Assembly: GCA_037976565.1 (NCBI GenBank)
Contig: CP137667.1
Location: 31,672,459 to 31,736,458 of the forward strand
DNA: 64,000 nt
Reading direction: 5' to 3'
Source: Mesocentrotus franciscanus
Lineage: Eukaryota > Echinodermata > Echinoidea > Camarodonta > Strongylocentrotidae
Part shown: piece after piece, positions 47,246 to 57,495 of the stretch
Layout: each line of letters begins with the position of its first letter
Position numbering within the stretch: the first letter of the stretch is position 1
Notes under the pieces: generated by a model
Database searches by the model: none
What the model saw: only the letters and a program-made list of their open reading frames with translations
What the model was told of the DNA's origin: nothing
Translations under genes and position numbers: made by a program

Positions 47246-50200
47246 CTACAGGAGGAAATAAAAGTAATAAATATAAATAAAATAAAATAAAATAGAATTA
47301 TCAATCATATGGAAATGGAAGAAAATAAAAGTTTTTGCAGGCTCACTTCTTCCTCATTATTTTTAAAGGGAAAAAAAAATCCTTCATAACAGCAAAATTT
47401 AGTCTTCTTGTGACAATCTATCCAAATTAAGGAACCTCATCCTATTACAAAAATGACATGTTTATGAAAGTAGTTCATTTATCAATTTGGCTCATATTAC
47501 AGTAAAAGAAATTTACAAACCATGAACACTTTAAGAAAACTTATCAAATTTAATTTTTGTAAATTAACCACTAACATCATGTTGCCTCATAAGCAATAAT
47601 AATAATAGTGGGCTCTTGAATAGGGCTCATGTCTGTCACTCTTGCTATTACTGGCGCTCCACAATTACTAGCCCAGATTTAGCGTGGCTGCCATTATGGT
47701 GCTCGAGCATTTCAAGGATTTAATTCTAGTCAGGTACCCATTTACTTCACCTTGGTCAAGTGTAGCAGATGTAGATTTATGTCTTGCCAAAGGACATTCC
47801 TGCCATAGCAAGGACTCAAACCCTGACCTTGGTGATTTGCTCCACCAGACCACAACACCTCAACTTATCACTGACAAGTTCAGCTTACCTAAAGGGGTTA
47901 GTGTCGGTAGTTCCTTCGACTTGAATAGGGCTCCCAGGTAGCGGTAGATACGGATTGGTTTGAAGTCATCACAGGTTATCTTCTCAGCGTTAATGGTCCG
48001 CTCTAATGACGCCATTGCCATTACCTGCATTTAAATTGAGAAGGAGAGGGAGGGGGCAACAGAGTGAGAGAAGGAAAAAAAAAGAAGGAAGTTTGTCGCT
48101 CACAAAGTATTTTGCATGGGCTGCATGCATGCATCTATTTTTGTATTTACACATTTACACACCTTCTCATTTTATATAGGTTTGGGCACCCAAACCATGA
48201 GATATTGAAACAATATTGCACGGTCATTTGGGAACTATTTTCTACATTTTCTTCATTTTGCTTTGAAACCTTCATAGGTACGATGATTAATAATAACACA
48301 TTCTGGGCCCCATGACACAAAGGTTTGCAATCAATTACAAAAGTTAAAATGATGATTCTGATTGGTTACTGGTCATCCTTTTGAACTGTATGCCCATGCA
48401 ACAATGATCTTGATTGGTCATTGTCATTTTGCAGTTGATCGCAAACCTTTGTGTTACGGGCCCTGATTTGATTTCACATACCTTACTCATGACTCTCCAT
48501 GATTCTTTGTCTTGATCCCCAAAGTGATTCATCAAATCATTCCAGACCTGAAGAAAAAAAATTATGTAGAGATATGATAACAAGTGTGAGACATAGAGCA
48601 ATACATTATTGAATAAATAGTATTAAAGCCCCACTGCACTACTTGTAGCTACTTGCTCCCTCTATATAGCAAACAATGCCTAAGAGGTGCCCGTTGGTCC
48701 CCCATGATCCCCTTTTTCTTATGTTAATTGAGAGCTGAGTTGATGAGATCACCACCTGTCAGTGACCACGCTGGCATGTCTAATCCCTCCTGGCCAAACT
48801 AGTGCAGACAGGCTTTAAGACAATCTCTGTTGTGGAATTTTATAATTCATCAGGCACTCTTGCATGGAGACCTAGACCCGTCTTATGAAGAGTTTATGTG
48901 TGATATTTCACCATTTACATAGGACCGCTTGATGAGAACTCACAGCTACTAAAACATAGTGGCAGCGGTGGGATTTCCAGCGCAACTATGTACATAAGAG
49001 ATGGCAAACTTGCGATTGATTGGAGAACTTGCGATCGATCCAAATTGATCGCAACTCTTTATAAGACAGGGCCCTGGGCTCCATAACACAAAGACAAGTT
49101 GGCTAATGATTGCTTTTTTCTACCAATTTACCCTGATGTACGATCAATCGATTGTACAAGAGATCAATCAATCATACCATCAATTGCTAAGCTTGGCCCT
49201 GTGGTTTGTTTTATAGTTGCAATTGATTGGAGGACTTGTGATCAATCTAGATCAATTGCAAGGCATGACCTAGGTCAATACTAATAGCAATATGATGCAT
49301 TTTATATATCTTTACAATAGTTTTTTTTTAAGAGAATAATGTACTTTGCCTTGGTAAGGACAGCAAAGTTTTTGAGGGCTATATTGATCAACTTTTCTTC
49401 TTCAAATTGACAAAATTGTTTCATCTTTCTAATAAAAAGCATGTTTTCTGAGAGGACTTTAGATGGACAGAAGATTTACCAAAAAATGGAAAGAATTACA
49501 AGTTTCTATGGAAAACATTGATTTTAAATTGTCTACATATTGCTGACTGAGGGATTTGAAAGGTTATTTACTTTTCAAAATTACAATGGCATACGGTCGC
49601 CCCACAAAAATGTACACGGAATGTGGAGATATTGTTTCTCTCACTGTCCATGCATCTGGTGATAATTTAAAGAGCTCTAAATTAAGGCTGCGACTTGAAT
49701 ACAGTACTTGAATACTGCACCATTTTTTTCACCATTTTTTTTTCCCCGTTCTGGCACTGTCCAGGCCGACGGTTATCCGTGCTAGAAGAGCACCGGCATG
49801 GTACCGTGGGTAAAAATATTTCCCAGCTCAATCATACACAGGGTGTCACTGTCAACTCACCACTCAGAAACTGGGACCAAATCTCGGATTTCTGTTTGGA
49901 CTTGGAGGAATATTTGTCTGTCATCTTTAGTTTTAAAAATATCATTGTTTCTATTATTTGTGAAAATTTCAAAGCACAAAATTGCGTGGGTTTTCGGAGA
50001 CGAACCTTCGTAGTATGGTGTTGGCAAAAAATAAATAAATAAAATAAAATAAAAATTTTAAATTTTAAAAAATTTTAAAAAATTATTTTAAAAAACATGG
50101 CGTCCGAGTATTCGAGTATTCGCCTGTAAGCCTAGGAGTGTACTCGAGTACCTCATTACACGGTTATGCACAGCCCTACTCTAAATTTTAAGTAGTTCTT

Positions 50201-50912
50201 CTTCTTTCAGTCAGTCAGGTGGCGCTAGCTGCGCTGCTGTGGCCATCACAAGTTTATGCCATCCTTCTCTGTCTGCTGTTGCTCTTGTTGCCTCCGACAG
50301 ATTTTTCCCTGTCCATATGTGGATGTCTTTCAACCAGGAAATAGCAAGTTTCCTTCTGGCAATACACTTTCGGAGCAACATCTCTGTACCCAGCTTGTCC
50401 AACACCCATCGGTTTGTTCTTCTGTCCACGGAGCCCACATTTCAAACGCATCTACTCTCTTTTCATCTCTTCTAGTCATGGCCCATGTCTCACTTCCGTA
50501 TGTAGCAGACACAAGAAATAGTGAAAAAATTTCCTGAATGGGATGGACTATGTGAATACTACTATTCAAAATTAATTCTTATATCTTTACTTTCTCAATC
50601 TGTATGTTAAAGGATAATTATAAATGTTCTACTACTCACCTCAATAGGGGACTTCTTCCTCATATCTTCAATTTTGGTTTCTGAAAAATTGAGAAAACAG
50701 TGAAATTTACATGGTGAGACAGATGTGATAACAAATTAAAAATAAGATTCTATGACAATACCAATCATTGAAAGCTATTGATATGTGTACAGACTGTTCT
50801 TATCAAAAGCACAATCTTATTATTATTATCATTATTATCATTATCATTATTATCACCTTTGTTATTATTATTATTATCATTCTTCTTCTTTTTCTTCTTA
50901 TTCTTGCTATTG

Positions 50913-50953
<41 letters not shown>

Positions 50954-53485
50954 ATCAATACACCACAATGTTCTGCTTACTCATAGCTTTTTTCCTGAGG
51001 TTTTTGATGAAAATTGCCACATCTCCTTTCTTCTTAGTCTTCACATTTCTCTTTATCGCAAGGTAGTTAAACTGGGAGATGGCTGTTTTCCTAGGAAAAG
51101 AAAATATGATTTTTGTATGAAGTTACACAAAATAACAGGAGAATACGTTTGCTTTACAAGGAAAATTTCTTTCTCTCTCTCTCTCTACTTCACCCTTCCT
51201 TTAATATTGCTGTTTGTACTTTGTTAACATGATGTATGTATTTCAATTGTTATATTGCTCCACTGATTGTATTATATGTTTTGTTTATTTTGCCAATGCA
51301 GGCCAGTTTTCTTTCCAATTTATTTTGTATTTATCAATAAATTAGAAGATGTGTCTGGATCTGAAATGAGTGAAACAAGAAGAGTTGCAAGATCATGTTC
51401 CTAAATTAGAGAAGAGTCATCGAGTCAAATTTTGTCATGAAGAAATCTGCTTTCTACCTCATCAGGCCCATTCAATATGAAAATTCAAAAAAGTTAATAA
51501 TACCAAAAAAAAAATTGAAAAAAGGAATAATAACAAAATAACAAATAAAAAAATGTATTGTATTCACTGGGTTAACATAACATCATTTTTGCCTTGAACA
51601 GTTGCCATCACATGAATGCAGTATATATAGTTTTGCAGGAAGGATTTCATTTCTTCTATATCCTCTAATTATTCTTGTATAACTGGTTCCCTTTAAAAAG
51701 TCTTCAATTAGAATGAGGAACTTCAAGCCTACTTTAAAACCAGAAACTTTTGTGTGACACTACACTTTATTTTAAACATAATAGTGTTGTGTGTTTCAAA
51801 ATTCTGTGTTATGTCAACTTGTGATTTACATATTTTGCAGTGCTCATTAAACTTCCGCGAGTCTGAGCCCTCGCGAAAGCTTCAGGGGCCCGTTTCATAA
51901 AAACTTTTTATCTATAACAAATGCTAAACTTCTATGACAAATTTGCTCTCAGCCAATCAGATGCCATGATTTCAGTAGCTTATAACAGTAGCTTGTAACA
52001 GTAACTTATAACAGTAGCTAATAACAGTAGCTTATAACAGTAGCTTGTAACTTGTTATTGATATCAAGTTTTATGAAAAAGGGCCCTGGATGTACATTAG
52101 TGGTCTTACTCTTTGAGCGTCCTCAAGAGAAGCTGTTTCTCTAAGGTGTTCCATCGAGTGCATCTCTGTTTTTCGTTCAATTGTTCGGAATCTGACTTGG
52201 GATCATGGTCTGTCCGTCGAACACGCGCCCTGCTGGATCGCCTCACATCCGAACCTTCAATAAAAACATACAGTCAAACCTGCTTTAGCGACCACCCGTC
52301 TATAAAGACATTTGTTGTTTCTCAACCAAAAAAAATTCTTCGTTAAAACATGTACTAAAGAAACCTGTACATTAAGACCATCTGTCTATAAAGACCACTT
52401 TCCTTGTCTCTCTTAAGCAGTCTTTATATACAGGTTTTACTGTATCATGTTATTTCAGAAAGATACAAGAGAAGCTGGTGTGAAATAATGTGTATTTCTT
52501 CTAGTGCATTGATCTGCAGCGAAAGTTCTTTCTTTCATGATTTACAATATACAATGTGACATATTTATTCATGTAGTACAAGTCTCATTTGACAGTAATA
52601 GTTACTCTCCATAGGAGACCTGTATGCTTTATACAGGCCACTCACTCTTTTACTCAATATAACTCTGTACATAGTTTACCACGAGAGTTATTTCACTTTT
52701 GCCAAAAGTTAATATTAATTGGTTTTAGGGGGAAAAAATTAATGAATTGGAATTGAATTAGAAATGTTATAAAATTACCGGAAATATTCTTTAAAAAAAA
52801 CCCCACAAATTTAGTCCCCTTATTTTCCCCTCTATCAATTTAACAAATTTTCATAAAGACATTCTGATTTACAAAAAATTGTTTTCACTTGAGAAAAAAA
52901 AAGGAAGATAAAAACACTGGGTCACCTCAGTTAAAACAAAATTTGAAAATAATATTATATTTTACAATCGATACTGGCATATAATCGATCATATCTAACT
53001 AGAATAACACCAGAATACGATTTTTTCCCACTAAAAAAAGAGCCTTTTTCTCAATTAAATACTCACATTTAAGGAAATAAATGTCCTAAGAATAAGCATT
53101 GACATGTTGATGTAATATGACACTTATCAAGTAATGTTTTAAATCATTTTATATTTCATTTTGAAATCCATTATTTGAAAAAAGAAACCAATTTAAACGG
53201 GCATTATAGTGCACCTAACATTCAACGAACATCCAAATATTAAAAACATGGCATATATCTCAGAACCTCTTGTTTCTGTGTATAAGGCACACCCTGATGT
53301 TTCATTTTTTCTTTGGATGAAAAAAGTGTGCTCCATACACAAGATCTTACGTTAGGTCTTTGCCTCAGCCCTAAATAATACACATAGAGGAAGAAAATAG
53401 GTATCGTCTTACTATCTCTGACACGGGTTCTGTACATCCGTTTTGTCCTTGTTCCTGAGTCTTCAACCTGTGGGCTTGTATCCAT
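40910..53485 (-). CDS. SNAPC2: SNAPC2-like protein with giant AT-hook C-terminal extension, 7 coding exons
   Basis: SNAPC2 is a subunit of the snRNA-activating protein complex, which binds the proximal sequence element of Pol II and Pol III snRNA promoters in the nucleus. Coding exons: 53485-53413, 52254-52110, 51090-50981, 50680-50640, 48547-48482, 48024-47889 and 47245-40910. Matches to human SNAPC2, recalled block by block and in order: RWNTLEKQLLLRTLK (human TWSAREKRQLVRLLQ), SPIEVWNDL (APIEVWTDL), DDFKPIRIYRYLGALFKS (VDFEKIYKYLSSV), LESQVILDCFENM (ESAVVLDLLMSL) and RILNPLGIPVEML (CPLNPFLVPLELL). The last block is where human SNAPC2 ends; here it lies near residue 345 and the frame continues about 1,900 residues with an acidic Ser-rich part and an AT-hook array. 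Start codon: ATGGAT at 53485 has an A at -3, and the likely upstream exon carries an in-frame TGA. The last exon has six apparent frame breaks. Divergent from GSK3, convergent with POU2F. Confidence 0.8.
41760..44540 (-). repeat. Protein-coding tandem repeat: AT-hook units
   Basis: Coding repeat in the last SNAPC2-like exon. A unit of about 40-50 residues pairs an AT-hook core (EKRKRGRPRK or variants with KKKRGRPCK, KQKRGRPPK, KRKQGRPSK) with a spacer of the type ESRPDSCDDLPNVI..RQ...E..QLET. I count 13 intact G-R-P cores in the open frames, two more (near 46590 and 44527) split by frame breaks, and degenerate cores with RGSP. AT-hooks grip the minor groove of AT-rich DNA (established knowledge). 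Confidence 0.9.
47600..47870 (-). mobile_element. tRNA-derived SINE, copy 3
   Basis: Reverse orientation: the head GGTGTTGTGGTCTGGTGG reads from about 47868 and the tail ends in (AAT)n near 47600. Box B region AGGGTTTGAGTCC. Ends about 20 bases from the exon 48024-47889 donor, inside the intron before the giant last exon. Confidence 0.75.
47889..48024 (-). CDS. SNAPC2: SNAPC2-like coding exon (136 bp)
   Basis: Acceptor TTAAATGCAG, donor GTAAGC. Reads VMAMASLERTINAEKITCDD, FKPIRIYRYLGALFKSKELP, TLTPL. The DF-x3-RIYRYL segment corresponds to human VDFEKIYKYLSSV. Confidence 0.86.
48305..48464. mobile_element. Foldback element, GGGCCCNNTGACACAAAGGTT type
   Basis: Left end GGGCCCCATGACACAAAGGT, right end ACCTTTGTGTTACGGGCCC; the inside has diverged inverted copies of TTGATTGGTNA. 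In the SNAPC2-like intron, ending about 18 bases from the exon 48482 donor. Confidence 0.75.
48482..48547 (-). CDS. SNAPC2: SNAPC2-like coding exon (66 bp)
   Basis: Acceptor TTTTCTTCAG, donor GTATGT; phase 0/0. Reads VWNDLMNHFGDQDKESWRVM SK. Carries the conserved VW-DL core. Confidence 0.85.
48623..48818 (+). mobile_element. TTAA-bounded MITE, copy E
   Basis: 196 bp, very close to copy A in sequence, in the SNAPC2-like intron upstream of exon 48482-48547. Confidence 0.85.
50195..50569 (-). mobile_element. Non-LTR retrotransposon remnant (C-terminal end of reverse transcriptase ORF)
   Basis: Minus-strand frames read YGSETWAMTRRDEKRVDAFE MW, the typical post-RT signature of RTE/Jockey-like LINE ORFs, and, one frame over, RRKLAISWLKDIHIWTGKN, ..ATADREGWHKLV. 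The two pieces are out of frame and truncated, so this is a dead 3' fragment. It lies in the SNAPC2-like intron between 50640 and 48547, in the same orientation as the gene. Confidence 0.75.
50640..50680 (-). CDS. SNAPC2: SNAPC2-like coding exon (41 bp)
   Basis: Small exon between CAATTTTTCAG and GTGAGT; reads KTKIEDMRKKSPIE. Together with the next exon it forms SPIEVWNDL, matching the human APIEVWTDL, which confirms both the frame and this short exon. Confidence 0.82.
50817..50955 (+). repeat. (ATT)n / (ATC)n tract
   Basis: ATT and ATC triplets with a central TTCTTCTT part, inside the SNAPC2-like intron, ending 26 bases from an exon border. Confidence 0.93.
50981..51090 (-). CDS. SNAPC2: SNAPC2-like coding exon
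   Basis: Acceptor TTTTCCTAG, donor GTAAGC. Reads EKTAISQFNYLAIKRNVKTK, KKGDVAIFIKNLRKKAM. The spacing and the ..I..FI..L+ pattern match the human segment ELRGRSEAEIRVFLQQLKGR. A long (ATT)n tract begins 30 bases downstream of the donor. Confidence 0.8.
51888..52088. mobile_element. GGGCCCGTTTCATAA foldback, copy 1, with internal tandem repeat
   Basis: Ends GGGGCCCGTTTCATAAAAAC and ATCAAGTTTTATGAAAAAGG GCCC. The inside holds a tandem run of AACAGTAGCTTATAACAG-like words (about six) and AGCCAATCAGATGCCATGAT. Related copies at 27105-27240 and 28043-28172. Confidence 0.72.
52110..52254 (-). CDS. SNAPC2: SNAPC2-like coding exon: Arg-rich lead and SANT-like N-terminal helix
   Basis: Acceptor TATTGAAG then GTTCGG; donor GTAAGA. 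Reads SSDVRRSSRARVRRTDHDPK, then ..NEKQRCTRWNTLEKQLLLRT LK. The W-x4-K-x2-LL pattern matches the opening of the human SNAPC2 conserved domain. Ends two bases into a codon, completed by the next exon. Confidence 0.8.
52269..52444 (+). mobile_element. CAGTCAAACCTG-ended MITE, copy 3
   Basis: Left end TACAGTCAAACCTGC; right end more diverged (CAGGTTTTACTGTA). Begins 15 bases upstream of the SNAPC2-like exon 52254-52110, close to its acceptor. Confidence 0.7.
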
Positions 53486-53514
53486 TTTGCAACCACGACT
53501 GTACTTCACGGGTC
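53413..53514 (-). CDS. SNAPC2: SNAPC2-like first coding exon
   Basis: Acceptor TTGATTGCAG then GACCCG (exon 5' end at 53514); donor GTAAGA after 53413. Translation from ATG at 53485 gives MDTSPQVEDSGTRTKRMYRT..RVRDS. The 29 bases before the ATG are open in frame (GPVKYSRGCK, loosely like the human APARYLGEV start), so a start in an unseen upstream exon is an alternative. The exon at 56566, if spliced here, brings TGA in frame without an ATG, which favours 53485. Confidence 0.7.
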
Positions 53515-56500
53515 CTGCAATCAAAAGCAAAATACACAAATCTATTCTCTACTTAGCACATACATATATTTCAAGCCAGGGATTAAGGGCTAAAGTGAAC
53601 ATGTTTTTTAATTATTTATGGCAATGTGTGTATTTTGGAATCAACAAGGGCAAATACTGGTAACACAAAAATGCTTTCAAGGTGCTTATGTTAGAATGCA
53701 TTTTACTGCACATCTGTAATTTTCACTTCGTAAGACACTACCCTCTACATGGTCAGTAGAGGGGCCCTGCTAATATGAGACACTTTCCTATCTGGGAGAC
53801 TGTCTCTATTGTCTTTCAAGAGTCGAGTAGGAGAGAGAGTCTCCCCAAAAGCACTTGAACTAGTAGAAGATTATTAGTGAGGGGAATTTGGGGCACTTAA
53901 GACAAAACCCAATTTTTGTTCCTCTTTGTTCCAGAATTAATTTCACTTCTTATCAAAATCATAAGTAAACTTTGTTGCTATTTAAAAAAAGGGAAAATCC
54001 CCCATAGAATAAAGAGTTGCGATGGCAATGTCAATTTTCAGTTCCAAAGTTGCGGCGGTGGTTTTCAGCCGCATGTACATGTATTAAAGTCAATAAAGAA
54101 TCTGCATTCAATCACTCCAGCAAAGCATAGAGAGTCAATACTGCGTATGGACCTCTAGCGCTGTACCATGTGCTAATAGGCAGCAATTTCACACGTGAAT
54201 AGTCAATACACTTATAACACACAAATGCACACAATCATGCCGATAAAACTGTAAGCAGTTTTGACAGTGGACTCACGATTTTAATTTTTAAATTATTCTT
54301 TCTGACATCGGTGAGTTGACAAAATTGTATTTTACTGCTACATGTATTTAGGTGTCATCAATTGTCACTAATGTACCGATTTTTAGTGAAATCAGTTTAG
54401 TTTTGTACAGTGGTGTTTGAAATGTTGAGATCAATGAAACAGGTTTTAATACACAGCCAGGATAGCGATGCAGCTATGTGTGCATTCAATTTGGTTGAAT
54501 TCCATCTCCACGGTGTCAGACAATGACATCACAATACATAAGGAGCTATCGGCTCGCATGTGTGTCTCACACACTAAATATTGAGGACCGCAATGTGTGA
54601 TGGGACACTTTTAAGCTTGCAACTGAAGAAAACGCCTGATCTGAAATTGAGAATTCCTCAAGATATACAGGCTACAGCTCACATTGCTTCTGCTCTTTGT
54701 GACTTTTGTATGTACTGCGTATGTGTGTGTGATATCATGTGATATGTCATTATGTGATATATCTTTATATGCTATGGTCTTGGAGTATGGTGCTATGCAT
54801 TTTAAGATGATTTCGCAATGTCTACAATGCCAATGGACCGGCCAAAAAGCCTCGACTTTAAGTTATGCGATGACGATGTCTCCAAGACTTTTTCGGTAGA
54901 CCTTGACGGGCTAGACCACGCTCATTCTCCCGCCGTCCCACCAGCTCGTAGCGGGAGACTCCTGCCACCACGCACTTTCTCCCGCTCTCCGCAATCTCCC
55001 GGTTTATGAAAAAACCTCCCACCAAACATGTAAAATGAACCAGCGTACCGCATCGTATGCAATTTGAGCCGTTGAGCCATTGCATATGATCTCCCTCGAA
55101 GAAGTTCCCCAAAGTTGACAGCCCTGCATTCATAGTAGGGTGTCTGATCGCGCACCCGATGTTGTGTGCTAAAATCCTTCCCATAGAGATTACACGCAGC
55201 CCTATGCAGTCTACGTACATTGCGCAATCATGCAAAATTGGTCAATGTTTTTATCACCAAATCGAAATTCAAACCTAAATCGCTCGTGATCCTGAAGGTG
55301 AAAGTCAATAAATGAGGTGTCATATGAAAGAGCACGTTTTTCTCCATATTCCCCAAAGGGGCTCAATTCGGAATTCTAAAAATATCTTGATCAAAACAGC
55401 GATGTAAACATCATTTCCATCATAGCTCCGATCTTTGCCACTTTCCTGAACCGAGCCCCCAGGCTTATGTAGGGCTAGACGTAAGGAAAATATCCAGCAC
55501 TTATTTTTCGCTAGCCCCAAGGGATCACAGCGATTACAGTTTGAAAATACCCTTCCCACATTTTTCGGATCAGCTAAGTAGGGAGGCGGGAGCTTCGCGC
55601 CAGCCGAACCCATGGTGATAGCGCGTAAAATCTGCACATGAATATGCATCGGACCGCGTGTATACAGACCCGGAAGTGGGTGCCCATTGAAGACAATGGA
55701 TTCCCGATCGCCTCGAGTTGCGCATCCAGTTTACAACACGCGTACGCTTGCCCGCGTATGTGTACGCTTGCATATTGCGCAATTCAGTTGTGTTGCTATA
55801 TTTAGCAAAACAACATAACTCTGCATGTACGTCTTTTTTGTCGATTCTGACAAAAAAGAGGATGAATATTGTAGGGAATTGAAGGGGCTGTAACTTTTGA
55901 TAGAAACATCGGTGAGTCTTGAAATTTGAAATGTATTATTCTGAGTGAATAATTTTTTCAATTATCCAACCATAATGGTGAAAAACAATCCAAAAGGGAA
56001 AATTGAAAAATCGTCCAGACACCCTATTCATAGTCATTAGTATTACTAGTTTCATACGAAATATACAGTATTAAGAATAAGACTAAGAGCGTATCAAAAT
56101 AAAACAAAGGTGAAAGGGGGAAGCATCAACGATTAACACATACAAATTTGAAAATGAAATGCAAATGTGTTGATGAAAAAAAAAAACATTTTTTTTAAAG
56201 TCATCTCAAAATCAAAAAGTAACTCCCAGTGCAGTGTCAGTCAAAGTATGAACTCAAGACTCGTGTCGAGACGTCAAGTCAACTCAGCTCACTTCAACAC
56301 TGACTTGTGTCGTTGTGTCTTGTGACCCCAAGTTGTGACTTGTGACTCAGTCACTTCACTCTTCTCTTCAGTCATATCATCATCAGTGACTTTCAAAATT
56401 CAAGTTTCAGTCGGATAATAATTGAAATGTTGACATTGACTTCATTTTTACTTAACTCTTTAAACCATTAATAGGCTCAGCTTTGTCAAGCTCAAGCTAC

Positions 56501-56565
56501 ATCACATAGAAAGTGCTTTTTTATAAAATCCAATGAACATACCAATATTTTATTAAAGTACTCAC
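53515..56565 (-). other. SNAPC2-like first intron
   Basis: Apart from the possible TIR element at 55137-56025 nothing is recognisable. Frames near 54818-55235 and 55320-55782 are short and show no family resemblance. Confidence 0.55.
55137..56025. mobile_element. Possible TIR element (TAGGGTGTCTG)
   Basis: Left TAGGGTGTCTG and right CAGACACCCTA are inverted, about 890 bp apart, in the SNAPC2-like first intron. Only the short ends support it. Confidence 0.35.
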
Positions 56566-56640
56566 GCAGAAAGAGAGGTATGGGACTGAAGCAAATTCAA
56601 CATAACATTTTTGACAGGCAAGCCGCTAGCCTAGCTGCGT
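56566..56640 (-). other. Putative non-coding first exon of the SNAPC2-like gene
   Basis: A consensus GTGAGT donor (after 56566, minus strand) follows a stretch whose frame, if spliced to the exon at 53514, reads TGA and then ten sense codons without ATG. This fits a 5' UTR exon. Its 5' end is not visible, and other upstream exons cannot be excluded. Confidence 0.4.
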
Positions 56641-57407
56641 CTTCACAGTTCACATGGGAAGCTCATACACGCGTACTCATAGCTAGCCCATACAGCCGTC
56701 AGCCGGTGGCCGAATGACATGACCTCTCGCGCTCCGATCCCGTGACCTACGCGACTCATTACGTCATATAAACTGATTCGATTTGTTAGTATGAAAGAAA
56801 AGAACTAGAATATAGAATCTGAATGTAAATAACTTTCTAACTATAAATAAATGCTGAAAACTATCTAAAAGTTGTCTTTGAATTTTTTCACCGAAAATAA
56901 GTATATGTGAATACTGCCGAGCAATTACGGAAAGTTACGAACTAGTACGGCAATACCCGAACTACAAAATCTACGCTTTCCCATTGGCTTACGGTTGACT
57001 ACTGAAGAGCCGATGGTTGCCGTGTTTTGCGATCGAAACTGTGTATTGTATGTATGGCAGAAAATAGTGGCAACGAGAGATTGTGTGCGGTAACAAACAG
57101 CGTATGATAAACGCAGTGTTCTTGCCAGAAATCATCAAAAATGAGGCCATGATCGTATAGTTTTGAAACGAAAATCAGCTGGAATCTTCTATGCAATTGG
57201 AATTACATGACGGATCAAAATTGAAGATAAAATATAGACCAGGTCCATAAAACTTGACCCCTTCTCGTCGCCCTGAAAAGGGTTTGACTCGCATCTTTTC
57301 ATCACAGGCAAACGCCCTCCTTGCTTGCCTACCATGTAAAACATGTTTTAATTCTCCTGTAAAAATTGTAAGAATATTGTAAAATAGACAAATAATATAT
57401 ATTTAGC
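56567..57407. promoter_or_regulatory. Divergent promoter region, SNAPC2-like / GSK3
   Basis: Less than 0.85 kb separates the likely SNAPC2-like 5' exon from the GSK3 start codon on opposite strands. The 56630-56770 part is locally rich in CpG (several CGCG/ACGCG words) and holds a CRE-like TTACGTCA near 56759. A CCCATTGGC (inverted CCAAT) occurs near 56979. No clear TATA box was seen for either gene. The promoter role is inferred from gene arrangement and composition. Confidence 0.5.
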
Positions 57408-57495
57408 ATGAGTGGAAGTGGAAGGCCAAGAACGACATCATTTGCTGATGCCAACAGAGGTAGTACTAGCAGTTATGGTGGACTAAAAGTTACTC
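57408..57495 (+). CDS. GSK3: Glycogen synthase kinase 3, first coding exon (gene continues beyond window)
   Basis: GSK3 is a Ser/Thr kinase of Wnt, insulin and axis-patterning pathways. ATG at 57408 (in-frame TAA upstream) reads MSGSGRPRTTSFADANRGST and ..SSYGGLKVT, ending at the donor GTAAGT (57496) one base into a codon. The human GSK3B start MSGRPRTTSFAES and its MKVSR further on align throughout. The motif R-P-R-T-T-S-F places the inhibitory phosphoserine (Ser9 in human, Ser11 here) in an RxRxxS context for AKT-type kinases. The kinase domain exons are not in this window; intron 1 is at least 6.5 kb. Identification is firm despite the short exon because the N-terminal signature is specific. 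Confidence 0.93.

Noticed and set aside
54818..55782. Several 60-125-residue frames in the SNAPC2-like first intron
   Set aside because: Overlapping on both strands, no conserved motif, part of a possible TIR element.
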